From CAZTDD01 sp964612675 (GTDB lineage: Bacteria > Hinthialibacterota > Hinthialibacteria > Hinthialibacterales > JAKPRU01): a stretch of 12,929 nucleotides of DNA. The position numbers were made by a program, and so were the translations under genes. The notes under the pieces were generated by a model. It searched no databases, was not told where the DNA came from, and saw nothing but the letters and a program-made list of their open reading frames with translations. Location of the stretch: contig CAZTDD010000164.1 of NCBI GenBank assembly GCA_964612675.1, positions 1 to 12,929 of the forward strand, in the 5' to 3' direction. Within the stretch, counting starts at the first letter, position 1. Each line of letters begins with the position of its first letter. This document shows, piece after piece, positions 1-8,900 of the stretch.

Positions 1-17
1 ATCGCCCCTCACCCTAA

Positions 18-38
18 CCCTCTCCCGGGGGGAGAGGG
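18..38. repeat. GC-rich hairpin of a dispersed intergenic repeat, copy A
   Basis: Arms 18-26 (CCCTCTCCC) and 30-38 (GGGAGAGGG) are a perfect 9-bp inverted repeat with a 3-nt loop. A C-rich lead containing CCTAACC precedes it and GGAAC follows. The same layout, in opposite orientation, occurs at 5870-5892, so the two look like members of one family. From memory, C-rich hairpins of this type are scattered in gaps of many bacterial genomes. There is no U-tract after it, so a terminator role is not supported. Confidence 0.55.
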
Positions 39-155
39 AACTTCCGATGCCAACTCCCGACTTTTTGCAGCGCCGTCAGGTCCGGGAGAGGCGTAGGAGG
101 AGTTTGTGTAAAAACAAATGAATCGTCGCGCTTTTCGCTGGTTTCACCTCTGGAA

Positions 156-302
156 ATGGTGGTAAATCCTCTTTCTCGTATTCGAGACACTCATTCTATA
201 TCAACTGTATTGACAGATCTGGATATTCTCTCTACTTTGGAACTGTTTCAATCCGTTTCCCGAGAAAAGACGCTCGAAGATGTCCGCACTCGCGTGTTGT
301 GA
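156..302 (+). CDS. Doubtful small ORF, 48 codons, unknown
   Basis: I do not recognise this product. An ATG at 156 opens a 48-codon frame ending in TGA at 300-302. The frame is also open upstream, back to a stop at 15-17. The predicted C-terminal half looks like a plausible helical, charged segment (around TLELFQSVSREKTLEDV), which is why it is noted. No convincing Shine-Dalgarno sequence precedes the ATG. It could be chance, or the decayed 3' end of an older gene that once extended leftward. The rest of 1-381 holds the hairpin at 18-38 and the leader of the gene starting at 382; I see nothing else there. Confidence 0.18.
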   Translation: MVVNPLSRIRDTHSISTVLTDLDILSTLELFQSVSREKTLEDVRTRVL

Positions 303-381
303 AATGTATTGAGAATAATCGTTGTGGGAATACTGGCGATCTATTCTATAAGTCTACAAAAAGAACCAAGGGAGAATTCTA

Positions 382-1470
382 ATGATTCGCTCTATCCTTG
401 TCGGATTGTTATTCACGAGCATTTGCGGGCAAGCAGTGGAATGTGCCGTGACCGCAGAGCGCATCCTGCCATCGCTGCATTATTTAAAGGATCAACAGAA
501 TATTACGGTGAAAATTGAGTTTACCGGCGAGGCGGATTCCGTGATAATCGAGGAGACAATTCCTCCCGGCTGGACTGTTTCCCGCGCCCGCAGCGGCACA
601 GTGAACGGCAGAACGGTCACATGGGAACTGACATCATCCGATTTATCCCGAGGCATAATTTACTACGTCAACGCGTCTGCTACCGATGAAAGTGACGCGC
701 ACTTTTCCGGTACCGTCAATGGGAATCCCGTCGGCGGGGATGGTGTCATGATGTTTCGCCCCCTGACCCCTACGCCCGGAAAGCAGGTTCCCGTGTACGG
801 TCCTTTATACAACTATTGGTTATATCTCCCGTCCGCCTATTTGGAGCAGGAAGACCCGTGGCCGCTGTTCCTCTTTCTACACGGCGGTTGCGCATCGGGA
901 ACCGATCTGGATTTGGTCTTAACCCATTCTAATGTCTCAATTCTTAGAATTTTAGAAAATCCAGATAATGTGGAAATTGTTCCCGAATTGTTTCACAGTA
1001 TTGTCGTTTCTCCCCAATCCACAGATCGGCCGTGGGATATTCATCGTTTGAGAGATTTGTTGACAGAGTTGTTTTCTATTTATTCGGTCGACCCCGACCG
1101 AGTGTACCTGTATGGTCATGCAGAAGGAGGCGACGCAGGTTGGGCCATGGCCAACGAATTTCCCGATCTGCTCGCCGCATTCTCCAGTGGGGGAATGTTG
1201 ACTACTCCGCCTACTGTCACTGCAAATATGGCGGGGCTTCCGGTCTGGGTGCTTGAAATCGAACTCTTTGAAATGATTTCTCACGATGCGATTCAAACAT
1301 GTGTCAATCAAGTAAAGGCGCTGGGCAACGAATGTGTGTACACTTTGATCCAGCCCGACGGCGACTACAAAGTTGCAGATCATTACTATAATCGGGACGT
1401 GTACCGGTGGTTCCTGCAACAAAACAGACAGTCCAGGATGTCCGGCGTGGAGTATTGGCAATTGTACTGA
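382..1470 (+). CDS. Secreted alpha/beta-hydrolase-fold protein (esterase/PHB-depolymerase-like), probable pseudoenzyme
   Basis: The 362-aa product starts with a signal peptide (about residues 1-22, hydrophobic run VGLLFTSICGQAV). Residues about 25-115 form an Ig-like beta domain of the kind with IPPGW and a VTWEL strand. Residues about 135-350 match the dienelactone-hydrolase/PHB-depolymerase type of alpha/beta hydrolase: YWLYLPSAY, then PLFLFLHGG (oxyanion-hole strand), a VVSPQ strand, DPDRVYLYG before the nucleophile elbow, PVWV, and a C-terminal YRWFLQQ helix. The elbow normally reads G-x-S-x-G-G but here is GHAEGG, with Ala247 (codon GCA, 1120-1122) in place of Ser. By my alignment the Asp site falls on Phe296 and the His site on Asp328. 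An enzyme role is therefore doubtful; binding or a structural role is more likely. The start is supported by AAGGGAG at 368-374, 7 nt before the ATG. It converges with the gene ending at 1588. Fold assignment is firm; loss of activity is inferred. Confidence 0.88.
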   Translation: MIRSILVGLLFTSICGQAVECAVTAERILPSLHYLKDQQNITVKIEFTGEADSVIIEETIPPGWTVSRARSGTVNGRTVTWELTSSDLSRGIIYYVNASATDESDAHFSGTVNGNPVGGDGVMMFRPLTPTPGKQVPVYGPLYNYWLYLPSAYLEQEDPWPLFLFLHGGCASGTDLDLVLTHSNVSILRILENPDNVEIVPELFHSIVVSPQSTDRPWDIHRLRDLLTELFSIYSVDPDRVYLYGHAEGGDAGWAMANEFPDLLAAFSSGGMLTTPPTVTANMAGLPVWVLEIELFEMISHDAIQTCVNQVKALGNECVYTLIQPDGDYKVADHYYNRDVYRWFLQQNRQSRMSGVEYWQLY

Positions 1471-1587
1471 GCCCTCGAAGAGGATGACACTGTCATTCCA
1501 GGAAACATCTAAACTGTCCGGACATATGCTGCCGTAAGAGTTTGCAGCCCAGGCAAAACGACACCTTTGCACACCTGCCGGAAACCA

Positions 1588-4500
1588 TTATCTCGCGCCA
1601 AACAGTCTCCCCGGGTAGAGTTTGTCTCTTTCAAGAACAAACACTTCAACGTTATCCACATACACGTCACACGAGGTGATATTCCCAACCACCTGTACCA
1701 CCGGCTTCACAAACCCTGTCTGCGATTCGTGAATCGCAGACACAAATCCCCAACGGTTATGAAGAGTCTTTGTCGTAAGCAGCTGGTCCAACCCCAGATC
1801 GGTTGACAGATTTCCGTTCTGGTCAACGTCAATGATTGCAATAAACACCTGAGCCGACGGCGTAGACGTATAAACCGCCGCGCGAATCACCGCCTTGTTG
1901 GGAGCAGGAATCGGAGTGTTTCCGATCAAGAGCAACGTTCCTTCTCCCGGTTGGGCGGAAACTCGAATCGCATTTCCTGCGACGCCGAATTCCTCCCCGC
2001 CTCCCGGGATGACATCGGCGATAGAGGTCAACGCGGGATCGAGACCGGAGAACGTTCCCGGAAACTCCATGATCTCATTGCCAACGAGGTCGCTCGCATC
2101 GAACGTGTTTGTGAAGGACGCCACCGGAGTCTGAACAGGAGTCGGCCCGCCCGGAACCGGCGTCGGTGTAAACGTGGGTGTCGGCGGCACAGGGGTGAAG
2201 GTGAATGTGGGCGTTGGAGGAGCCGACGTAGCAGTGGGAGTGAATGTCGGTGTGGGTGGCAGAGGTGTTGATTGCTCAGTTGGGGTTGGAAGTTCCCCGG
2301 CACTTGTCAGCACACGTATGTCATCGACACCATCATGCGCTCTAAACACAAGCTCTATCGTTCTTTGATCCGCATCCAGTATCAGTGTGTCTTGATTATA
2401 ATCAAATCCCGGTTCCGACTCTGGATACATCGTATTCGGGACACCGAGAATAGACTGACTGACAAACAACTCGTTGTCGCGAATAATAATTCCGATAATC
2501 TCTTCGTTAAATTGAATTGTTCCTTCGTAGGTTTGCCAATTATGGCCGACGGGATCCACATGAACATAATAACTGTTGACGATTGTGTTCCGTGGAATGG
2601 TGGCGGGGGTTAAATCTCCTTCCTCTTGATACGTGCCCGGCAGGGAGACATTCACGTCCACATCGGCTGGTAACGGAAAAACTGTCTTCTCACGAAAGGC
2701 TCTTATTTCCGTATCGTGTTCCAAATCGCCCTCCTTGAGTGAATCGGGAGGCCTGATCCATACAATAGGGCCGGTAGTAACGGGCGTCGGGGAAGGTGGC
2801 TCCGCTCCCCCGACTTCCACAATAGCATTGATCGACCTCGAGTCTTCATCATTCCAAAATCCTCGCTCAGCGTCCCGATTCCAGGTCATGCCATAATCTT
2901 CACCGCTGCCATCGTCGTTTGGCTCTCCCTCGTACCAATTTGTGTAGGGTGGGGTCTGTCCACTCACCCAGACCCATGACCCCTCTTCTTCTAAATCATT
3001 GAAGCCAATCCAAACCCGGTCTGTGTCAACCAACGGCAAGAGATTCTCGACGATCCATTGGTTTTCCTCCGCGTCGTTGATCGTCACCAGATGCCCGCCC
3101 AGCTCGACCGCTTTCTGCTCCGCCTCGTCCCACGTCATGGGTTCAAGGATAGTGTATGTGTGCCCCGTCGCCGGGTATGTATACCACTCGTCACCTTCTA
3201 TTGGGCTTGGCGGTTCGGGAGGAATCTCCTTTACGGTGAAACCTGAATAGGTCACGTGCGCTTGTGAGTAGTTGTAAAAGCCGAAACGACCATCGATGGG
3301 TCCGTCGACAGCAATAACGTCACTTTGATACACAAGAGAGGAGTCAGTCTTGCGAACGCCTATACGGAAAGCCGATTCATAAAGGCTCAGTTTGAACGTG
3401 TAGACTTCATCCCAACTCCAACCGATTCCGTTGTTGGACGTCGTCCATCTGGCTAAAACCTCTATGCCAGGGCCGTCCTCGGTTGCATACAGGGCCTGTC
3501 TCGACTCATGGTCGCCATAGTCAAAGTTACTGAGTTTCAGAATGCTTATACCTGCTTCAGCTGAGGCACCCAAATCGTTCTCGTCCTGGTCCGCTTGTTT
3601 CCAATGGAAGACATAGCAGTTACTCTCGTCTTGGAAACCGAAGGTAAACCCCATCCAGTCATCATCGTCATCTCTACTGCTTGCGACAAAACGTCCATTG
3701 AACTCGTTTCCAGCGCCGATCGAATCAGGGGAGACGAAAAACGTGGGATCAGAGTTCGTGGTTTGCGTAACTTCGTCTGCAAATCCATCTCCGTCAGTGT
3801 CCGAGGTATCCCAATCCCCCTCGTTCGTGTAATGGAAAGACGGTGTATTGACCTGTTGCCATCCGTCAAAATCATCCCGGAAAGAAGCGCTGGCTGTTGG
3901 AGTGGAGAGAACCGTCGGAGGCACTTCCTCACCGTCCGGCAGAATCAGCGGAGGGGAAGGATCGTCGCCGCTGAGCGTGAGGGTGGCCGCACTTCCACTC
4001 GTCAAAGAACAGGTGTCGTAGTCTTGGATCTCTCCATCTCTCTGAACTGTCTTCAAATGGAAATCCCCGTCAGCCCTTCCCTCGATTTGAACGTCGTATT
4101 GTCCTTCGGGCAATTCGAAATACCAAACCAAATCGTCTTCAGTGTCTCCGGTGGGATGAGCAACGAATCGTCCGTCCGGGATCGTGTTCACAAATTCTCC
4201 GTTGACACGCCCCATGAAGGAACCGGTGAGAGTATCCGTAATCCGAAGATCGATGTTGCATTCGATAACGCCGCAGAGTTTTTTATTTTCAAGTTCTTGC
4301 TTTTGCTTTTGCTGTATGGACCAATGAGCGATATCCGCTGCATACGCACTGCCCCCATTCATTGGGTAGACATCCTTATAGTACTTACTGGGTGCAGGTA
4401 AATAATCCCACTCGTCGACCGGATACGCTTTTCCTTCTTGGGTGTACCAAGGATCCAAAACAGTGCCGGTTTCCTTCCAATCCGTGCCACTCGGATAGAT

Positions 4501-5538
4501 AATCGCAGCCTGGTGAGCACCGAAATAACTTTGGACCGCTCCGTACTCCACACCATTGAATAAATCATGATACGTGCGTTTCTCGCTGAACTTTGAAGTG
4601 CTTGCACGAAGGGCATCCAGCCAATTGAGAATCCCACACTGATAATCGCCACAGACAATTCCACCCGTGAATGTATGATCGACTTTGATGTCTTTCCCAT
4701 CCACGGTCGCGATGGTTTTTCCACCCTTAATCGTGATTTCAAAGAAACTGTCCATATTGACATTCGGACCGTTTCGCGGTGATCCTTCCCGAATGACCCG
4801 GCCTTTGAGATCCAGTTGGTTATAGAGTCCTACGATTTTTCTCACATTCTGCTCGGGTGTGCAGCCGAACTGATCCACATTTAACGACGTACCTGGTGAC
4901 GCGGCCTTGGAAGCCGGGCATTCGTCCTCATCGTCAGGAATCCCGTCGTTATCCAAATCGAGCGGCGATTCTACGGTCACGGTCATTTCGAAAACGGCGT
5001 GTGACCATTCACTCGTAACCGCTCGCAACGTGTAATCGCCGGCGCTGGGCGGTCGCCAATCCGTCCAGCCGGAATTGCTTCCAGCATAGAAACTATAGGA
5101 CCAGACATTGAATCCGATTGCGTTCCAATAGTGCGAGATAAACTCGTCGTTGGGATCCCAGATACCCGTTCCTATACCCCCATGGTAAGGATATTCTTTT
5201 TCGTCCCTTCCGCCGCTTGTGAAACGTTCCACATCCGCCGTAAAGGAAATACGAAGGTCGAGGCGTTGACTTCCGTCGTACAGCATCTTGCCGGCCCCGT
5301 GGCCCGTGTCGGTATGGATAACGGTCACTAAAACAGGTTGGTCTTCGCCGAGATGAAAGCGATAGTCCAATATGTAGAGACCGTCCTCTTGCCTGCTGCT
5401 TTCTTGAACGTCTTCGTCACTGAAGATGTTCTCCATGTTCACTTCCGCGGATGCCGGCCCGACCGCCAGTATCGCGAAGAGCATTGTGGTGATGGAAAGA
5501 CGCACCAATCCCGTGGATGGTCGGACTGTCGTACACAT
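1588..5538 (-). CDS. Large secreted multidomain protein: TSP3 motif, possible Cys hydrolase, TSP-C-like and C-type lectin-like domains
   Basis: 1316 aa. Start ATG at 5538 was chosen for an AGGAGG 8 nt upstream and a classical signal peptide directly after it (about 1-31, ending GPASA). Visible domains: N-terminal beta region about 32-190; TSP3-like calcium motif 194-208 (DLDNDGIPDDEDECP); region 233-400 with Cys301, His342 and Asp362 in papain-like order (YQCGILNW, GAHQAAIIYP, VLDPW); beta domain about 425-530; thrombospondin-C-terminal-like domain about 552-768 (DDDDDWMGFTFGFQ, CYVFHWKQ, GRFGFYNYSQ); C-type lectin-like domain about 786-910 with WIG, EPN (872-874) and WND (895-897), lacking disulfide cysteines; beta domain about 925-1081 resembling segments of PEP-CTERM proteins (SLPGTY, YYVHVDPVG); Pro/Thr linker 1082-1138; jelly-roll-like C-terminus 1139-1316. 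No sorting signal or transmembrane helix ends it. EPN-type sites often bind mannose-like sugars, so a calcium-dependent glycan-binding matrix or surface protein is a fair guess. TSP-C and lectin calls are strong; the hydrolase call is tentative. Confidence 0.9.
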   Translation of the reverse strand: MCTTVRPSTGLVRLSITTMLFAILAVGPASAEVNMENIFSDEDVQESSRQEDGLYILDYRFHLGEDQPVLVTVIHTDTGHGAGKMLYDGSQRLDLRISFTADVERFTSGGRDEKEYPYHGGIGTGIWDPNDEFISHYWNAIGFNVWSYSFYAGSNSGWTDWRPPSAGDYTLRAVTSEWSHAVFEMTVTVESPLDLDNDGIPDDEDECPASKAASPGTSLNVDQFGCTPEQNVRKIVGLYNQLDLKGRVIREGSPRNGPNVNMDSFFEITIKGGKTIATVDGKDIKVDHTFTGGIVCGDYQCGILNWLDALRASTSKFSEKRTYHDLFNGVEYGAVQSYFGAHQAAIIYPSGTDWKETGTVLDPWYTQEGKAYPVDEWDYLPAPSKYYKDVYPMNGGSAYAADIAHWSIQQKQKQELENKKLCGVIECNIDLRITDTLTGSFMGRVNGEFVNTIPDGRFVAHPTGDTEDDLVWYFELPEGQYDVQIEGRADGDFHLKTVQRDGEIQDYDTCSLTSGSAATLTLSGDDPSPPLILPDGEEVPPTVLSTPTASASFRDDFDGWQQVNTPSFHYTNEGDWDTSDTDGDGFADEVTQTTNSDPTFFVSPDSIGAGNEFNGRFVASSRDDDDDWMGFTFGFQDESNCYVFHWKQADQDENDLGASAEAGISILKLSNFDYGDHESRQALYATEDGPGIEVLARWTTSNNGIGWSWDEVYTFKLSLYESAFRIGVRKTDSSLVYQSDVIAVDGPIDGRFGFYNYSQAHVTYSGFTVKEIPPEPPSPIEGDEWYTYPATGHTYTILEPMTWDEAEQKAVELGGHLVTINDAEENQWIVENLLPLVDTDRVWIGFNDLEEEGSWVWVSGQTPPYTNWYEGEPNDDGSGEDYGMTWNRDAERGFWNDEDSRSINAIVEVGGAEPPSPTPVTTGPIVWIRPPDSLKEGDLEHDTEIRAFREKTVFPLPADVDVNVSLPGTYQEEGDLTPATIPRNTIVNSYYVHVDPVGHNWQTYEGTIQFNEEIIGIIIRDNELFVSQSILGVPNTMYPESEPGFDYNQDTLILDADQRTIELVFRAHDGVDDIRVLTSAGELPTPTEQSTPLPPTPTFTPTATSAPPTPTFTFTPVPPTPTFTPTPVPGGPTPVQTPVASFTNTFDASDLVGNEIMEFPGTFSGLDPALTSIADVIPGGGEEFGVAGNAIRVSAQPGEGTLLLIGNTPIPAPNKAVIRAAVYTSTPSAQVFIAIIDVDQNGNLSTDLGLDQLLTTKTLHNRWGFVSAIHESQTGFVKPVVQVVGNITSCDVYVDNVEVFVLERDKLYPGRLFGAR
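2125..2295 (-). repeat. Pro/Thr-rich linker with about 20-bp DNA repeats
   Basis: This encodes residues 1082-1138 of the protein at 1588-5538, a low-complexity Pro/Thr/Phe/Ser linker with the unit PPTPTFTPT. On the + strand three related 20-nt units start at 2168, 2201 and 2240 (pattern GTRAAYGTSGGYGTYGGHGG), 33 and 39 nt apart, i.e. whole codons. Such linkers separate folded modules and may be O-glycosylated. The units could vary in number by replication slippage without breaking the frame. Confidence 0.8.
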
Positions 5539-5721
5539 TATGAGAGCCTCCTGAAGACTTGGTGACGCCGGAACACTGGCAGGCGGGCAAGGCGTTGGAG
5601 ATATAGAAACACCAACGGTTCCATACGTCGTGAAGGGAGACGCAGAGGCAGACATATCCCTCTGAAAAAAACATTCTCCCATGGGCAAGTTCAATAATCC
5701 GAAAATCGGTAGGTTGTCCGA
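5539..5721 (-). other. Leader of about 177 nt of the 1316-aa protein gene
   Basis: If transcription starts about 7 nt after the putative -10 box (5722-5727), the mRNA has an untranslated leader of about 177 nt before ATG 5538. It contains a small pairing CGCC...GGCG segment near the start codon. I could not match it to a known riboswitch class. Long leaders can carry post-transcriptional control, but none is demonstrated here. Confidence 0.35.
5547..5552 (-). promoter_or_regulatory. Ribosome binding site deciding the start at 5538
   Basis: A perfect AGGAGG on the minus strand (CCTCCT on +) lies 8 nt before ATG 5538, which opens the signal peptide. The frame is open further upstream to an ATG at 5694, but that would bury the signal peptide behind 52 extra residues. 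Confidence 0.85.
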
Positions 5722-5750
5722 ATCATGCCCTTTAGAACCGGAAATGTCAA
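5722..5750 (-). promoter_or_regulatory. Putative sigma-70-type promoter for the 1316-aa protein gene
   Basis: On the minus strand a perfect TTGACA (5745-5750) is followed after exactly 17 nt by CATGAT (5722-5727), 4 of 6 matches to TATAAT. Its position between the upstream large gene and this one suggests that the two same-strand giants are transcribed separately. This is seen by eye; no start-site data exist. Confidence 0.5.
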
Positions 5751-5869
5751 TAGAAAGAGGAAACGTTCTGACACACTTTCGACACGAACAGTAATGTCCT
5801 GAAACAGATCACTGTACGCAGCAGAGCAGGACCAACCTACTGAGGCTGCGTAAAAATCTGTCTCTTGTT

Positions 5870-5892
5870 CCTCCCCCGAAGATCGGGGGAGG
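5870..5892. repeat. GC-rich hairpin of a dispersed intergenic repeat, copy B
   Basis: CCTCCCCCGA (5870-5879) and TCGGGGGAGG (5883-5892) form a perfect 10-bp stem with a 3-nt loop. On the minus strand it is preceded by CCCCCTCCTAACC and followed by AACAAG, the same layout as copy A at 18-38. It lies about 70 nt downstream of the 1946-aa gene and could slow or stop transcription, but no U-run follows directly (a run of Ts comes about 12 nt later), so I do not call it an intrinsic terminator. I see no other feature between it and the promoter at 5722-5750. Confidence 0.6.
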
Positions 5893-5962
5893 TTAGGAGG
5901 GGGTTGACCTAACGTCTTCAATCGAGGGCATCTCCAAGGACTCTCTCTTGCCGGCCGCCATT

Positions 5963-8900
5963 CTACATATTCCACCACCGTGCAATTCCCGTGTCTTCAA
6001 TCAGGATCGAGGTCAACACCGGCTGTGCCAGATTGCCGCTCGTATCCTCCGCCACCACCGACACCGGAATGAGAACCTTGTCGGCTGCATCCTGCGGCAA
6101 ATGCTCACTGGATATCGTCACGCGGAAACGTCCGGCTTCCGAACCGGCCTCCATCGTTAATTTCGTCTCCGTTCCCGACCCCATTTCACCGACGACGGCG
6201 GTCACTCGGGCGATTCCCCGATTATCGCTCACTTCGGCCTCCAAAACCAACTCCGCCTGATCGCTGCGAGCATTTTGCGTCGGACTGATATCGTCAATCG
6301 TCGGCGGTATCCGGTCGGCGAGTTCTTCTGCTCCCGTGTCGACCGCACTTCCGATCGGCAACATCGATAGCTCTTCGTTCCCTACATGGATGTGCGGCAC
6401 CTGAAGCTGAACCGCTCCCTGCAACGCAGTGATTTCCCTCGAAGCGTACGCGAAACTCTCCTGAATTCCTTTACCTTGATTGATCGCATCGAAAAAGAAA
6501 TTGGAGAAACTGATCTGCGCCCGATTGTCCGGCGTAACCGCCAGGGGAGCGCTACCGTTTCCTCCCGAGCCGCCGGCGCTCAATTCCGTGAATATCGCGA
6601 TGTTCTTTGCACCCGATCCGGTCGAAGCGATCACGACGCGGCAGGAAGGATCGAGACCGCCCGCAAACGCCTCCGCTCTGTGACCGTCTACGAGAATGAT
6701 GGACGGACGTTGCCCCCGGCTCGTACTGAGTGTCTCCTCCAGCTCCGTAGCCGTAATCGTCTCGCCATTTCCTAAAACAAACCGACCGGAATTGTCCGTA
6801 TCGCCCAGTATGTACAGAACAAGCGGGTCAACCACCCCGGCCTCTTGAATCGCGGTTTTCAAATTCCGATTCGTCAGCGTTTGATCCGCCGCACTCAGAA
6901 CGCGGAGACTGCTGTTTGTATACCGGCGCTTGCGCATGATCCCCTCGACACGACTCACAAGCGCATCCGTAAATTCTTGGCTTCTCATCTGCGACGGCGC
7001 ACCGGCAGCGACAATCAACGTCCCAATACCGAACAGTCCACCCGGTCCCGCCTGAGCGATGGACTTCCCTTTGCCACGTTTCGCGGCACTCGACGCAATC
7101 GGCAGAATGAACGTCGAACTCTGTCCCGAAGGCGAAACATCATTCCCACCGAACGACGCGTTCACTTTCCAATTCCCGAAATCATCGGCGCCGCCCACTG
7201 GTATGGTTTGCGCGAAATTCCCGTCCTTGACCAGCACGCCCGAGATATCCACCTTCGAGCCGTCCGGTTTCGTAACGGAGAGATCGAGTGCAGCCTCTCC
7301 GTCGGGCGTTCCCACCTCGCCTTTAACAGTAACCGTAGACGGTGCGGGGTCCTCCGAATCAACGTCCGTCGTCAAAATCACCGGAACGCCTTTACTGCCT
7401 TTGCTCTTCAGCTTTTTGTCACGGCTGTCTTCACTCTCTTGTTTCGGCGGCAACACTTCGAGAAACAGAAACTCGCTTTCCGTCTGGACAGGCGAAGACG
7501 CCTGAACCTGAAGCGGAAGCTTCGCATAGGTCTTATTCTGCGTTGCCACAGCAACTCTTAATTTCGACGAACTGGGTGCTCCGGGAGCAGGCAAATTCCC
7601 GGGAGTAAAGAACGTCGATGAGATTCTCGGATGCGTTCCACCTTGAAGCATAAACGAAATCGGACTCAGAAAACCGCCCTTCGGACGCAGCGACATGCTG
7701 TACCGTCCCTCCTCACCCGGAGCGACGCGAACATGACGCGAACGGATGGAAAACGTGAATCGAGGATCGGACTGTTGTTGAGGATAGACTACGTCCGTTT
7801 GTGTCGGAGCCCCCGCAAGCCGTCCTTCTCCAACTGCACGGACCTGATAACGGTATCCGACCCCGTTCAGTACATCCGTGTCCGAGAATTCGGTGATTTC
7901 AGGGGGAAGCGGAGTCGACGTAATCGGCACGAACGCGTCAAATCCCGCCTGAGATCGCTCTACCACATACCCTTTCGACCCTTCAACCGTCGACCAAACC
8001 AAACTCACACGTGAATCGCCTGCGCTGGGCAATAGCGACCCCGGCGGCGGCAGGCTCGGCAGAACCTTGTCGGGATCTTTATAGAATGTGACAACGCCCC
8101 CCACTTCCGCGGCCACATACGCCATAGCGGTCTCTTCATCCACATCGATTCCAAACGGTGCCCGGCCGATATCTACCGCGCGGATGAACTCGAATGTATC
8201 CAGGTTATAAACGCGCAGCTGCCCCGAGAGCAGCGCAGATACATAAAGCCGCCGCCGCGTTGAATCCACGTCGACATCGTTGATGATATCTCCCACGTCG
8301 GCGGTAATCGTAGCGATTCGATTGAGATCGGCATCAAACGCCCAAACCTCTTGTGGACCGAGCATCCCAGCAAACACACGGTTCGTTTCCGGATCCAGCG
8401 CCAGCGCGGCCGGACTGTCGTTCGGGTCCAACTTGATTCCTTTGAGCAGCGTCGCATCGTCGGTATTAAAAGCAAACAGTTCCGAAGATCCTTTCGCCGC
8501 GACATAGAACCGTCCTAACGCTTCGTTCGCCACAACACCCGACGGCTCCTGCCCCGTCTGCACCGACTGAATATCCCCTGTCGTCGGATCGACCCACGTC
8601 GCCATGCCTCCTTCCAGCGCGTTCGTAACAATAACGCGACGCCGCACTGTATCGAGAGCGATTTCAACCGGCAGCGGCCCCACTTTCAGTGCGCGAAGCC
8701 GCCGCAGAACCCCGGCGGAACTCAGCTCCAATACCGCATCTTCGCCCTCCAATGCGGCATACACCAGCTGCCGTGTCGGATCGAATGCCAATCCTCCGGG
8801 CCGCGAGCCCGCCAGAAACGATTCAAGCAATCGCCCCGAAACCGAGTCCAGCGCCGAAATCATGAAGGTGTCGCGGTTCGTCACATACACCCGTCCGTTC

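Noticed and set aside
118..165. 15-residue Trp/Arg-rich ORF (MNRRAFRWFHLWKWW)
   Set aside because: It resembles a cationic peptide, but it is too short to tell from chance and the AGGAGG upstream is about 20 nt away.
952..1572. Minus-strand frame of 206 codons opposite the esterase-fold gene
   Set aside because: It is antisense to a gene with clear fold motifs and has no recognisable domain or ribosome binding site.
1471..1587. Bidirectional terminator between the convergent genes
   Set aside because: Only a 6-bp palindrome (ATGACACTGTCAT) is visible, with no flanking T or A runs.
3595..4401. Plus-strand frame of 268 codons
   Set aside because: It lies wholly antisense to the TSP-C-like and preceding regions of the 1316-aa gene and shows no domain.
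5539..5694. 52-residue N-terminal extension of the 1316-aa protein from an ATG at 5694
   Set aside because: It would place a classical signal peptide internally, and AGGAGG is correctly spaced from ATG 5538 instead.
5870..5892. Intrinsic terminator for the 1946-aa gene
   Set aside because: The stem is strong but no U-tract follows it directly, and a matching hairpin at 18-38 points to a dispersed repeat.
5691..5978. Minus-strand frame of 95 codons in the gap between the two giants
   Set aside because: It crosses the hairpin repeat and the promoter, overlaps the end of the 1946-aa gene and looks like no protein family.
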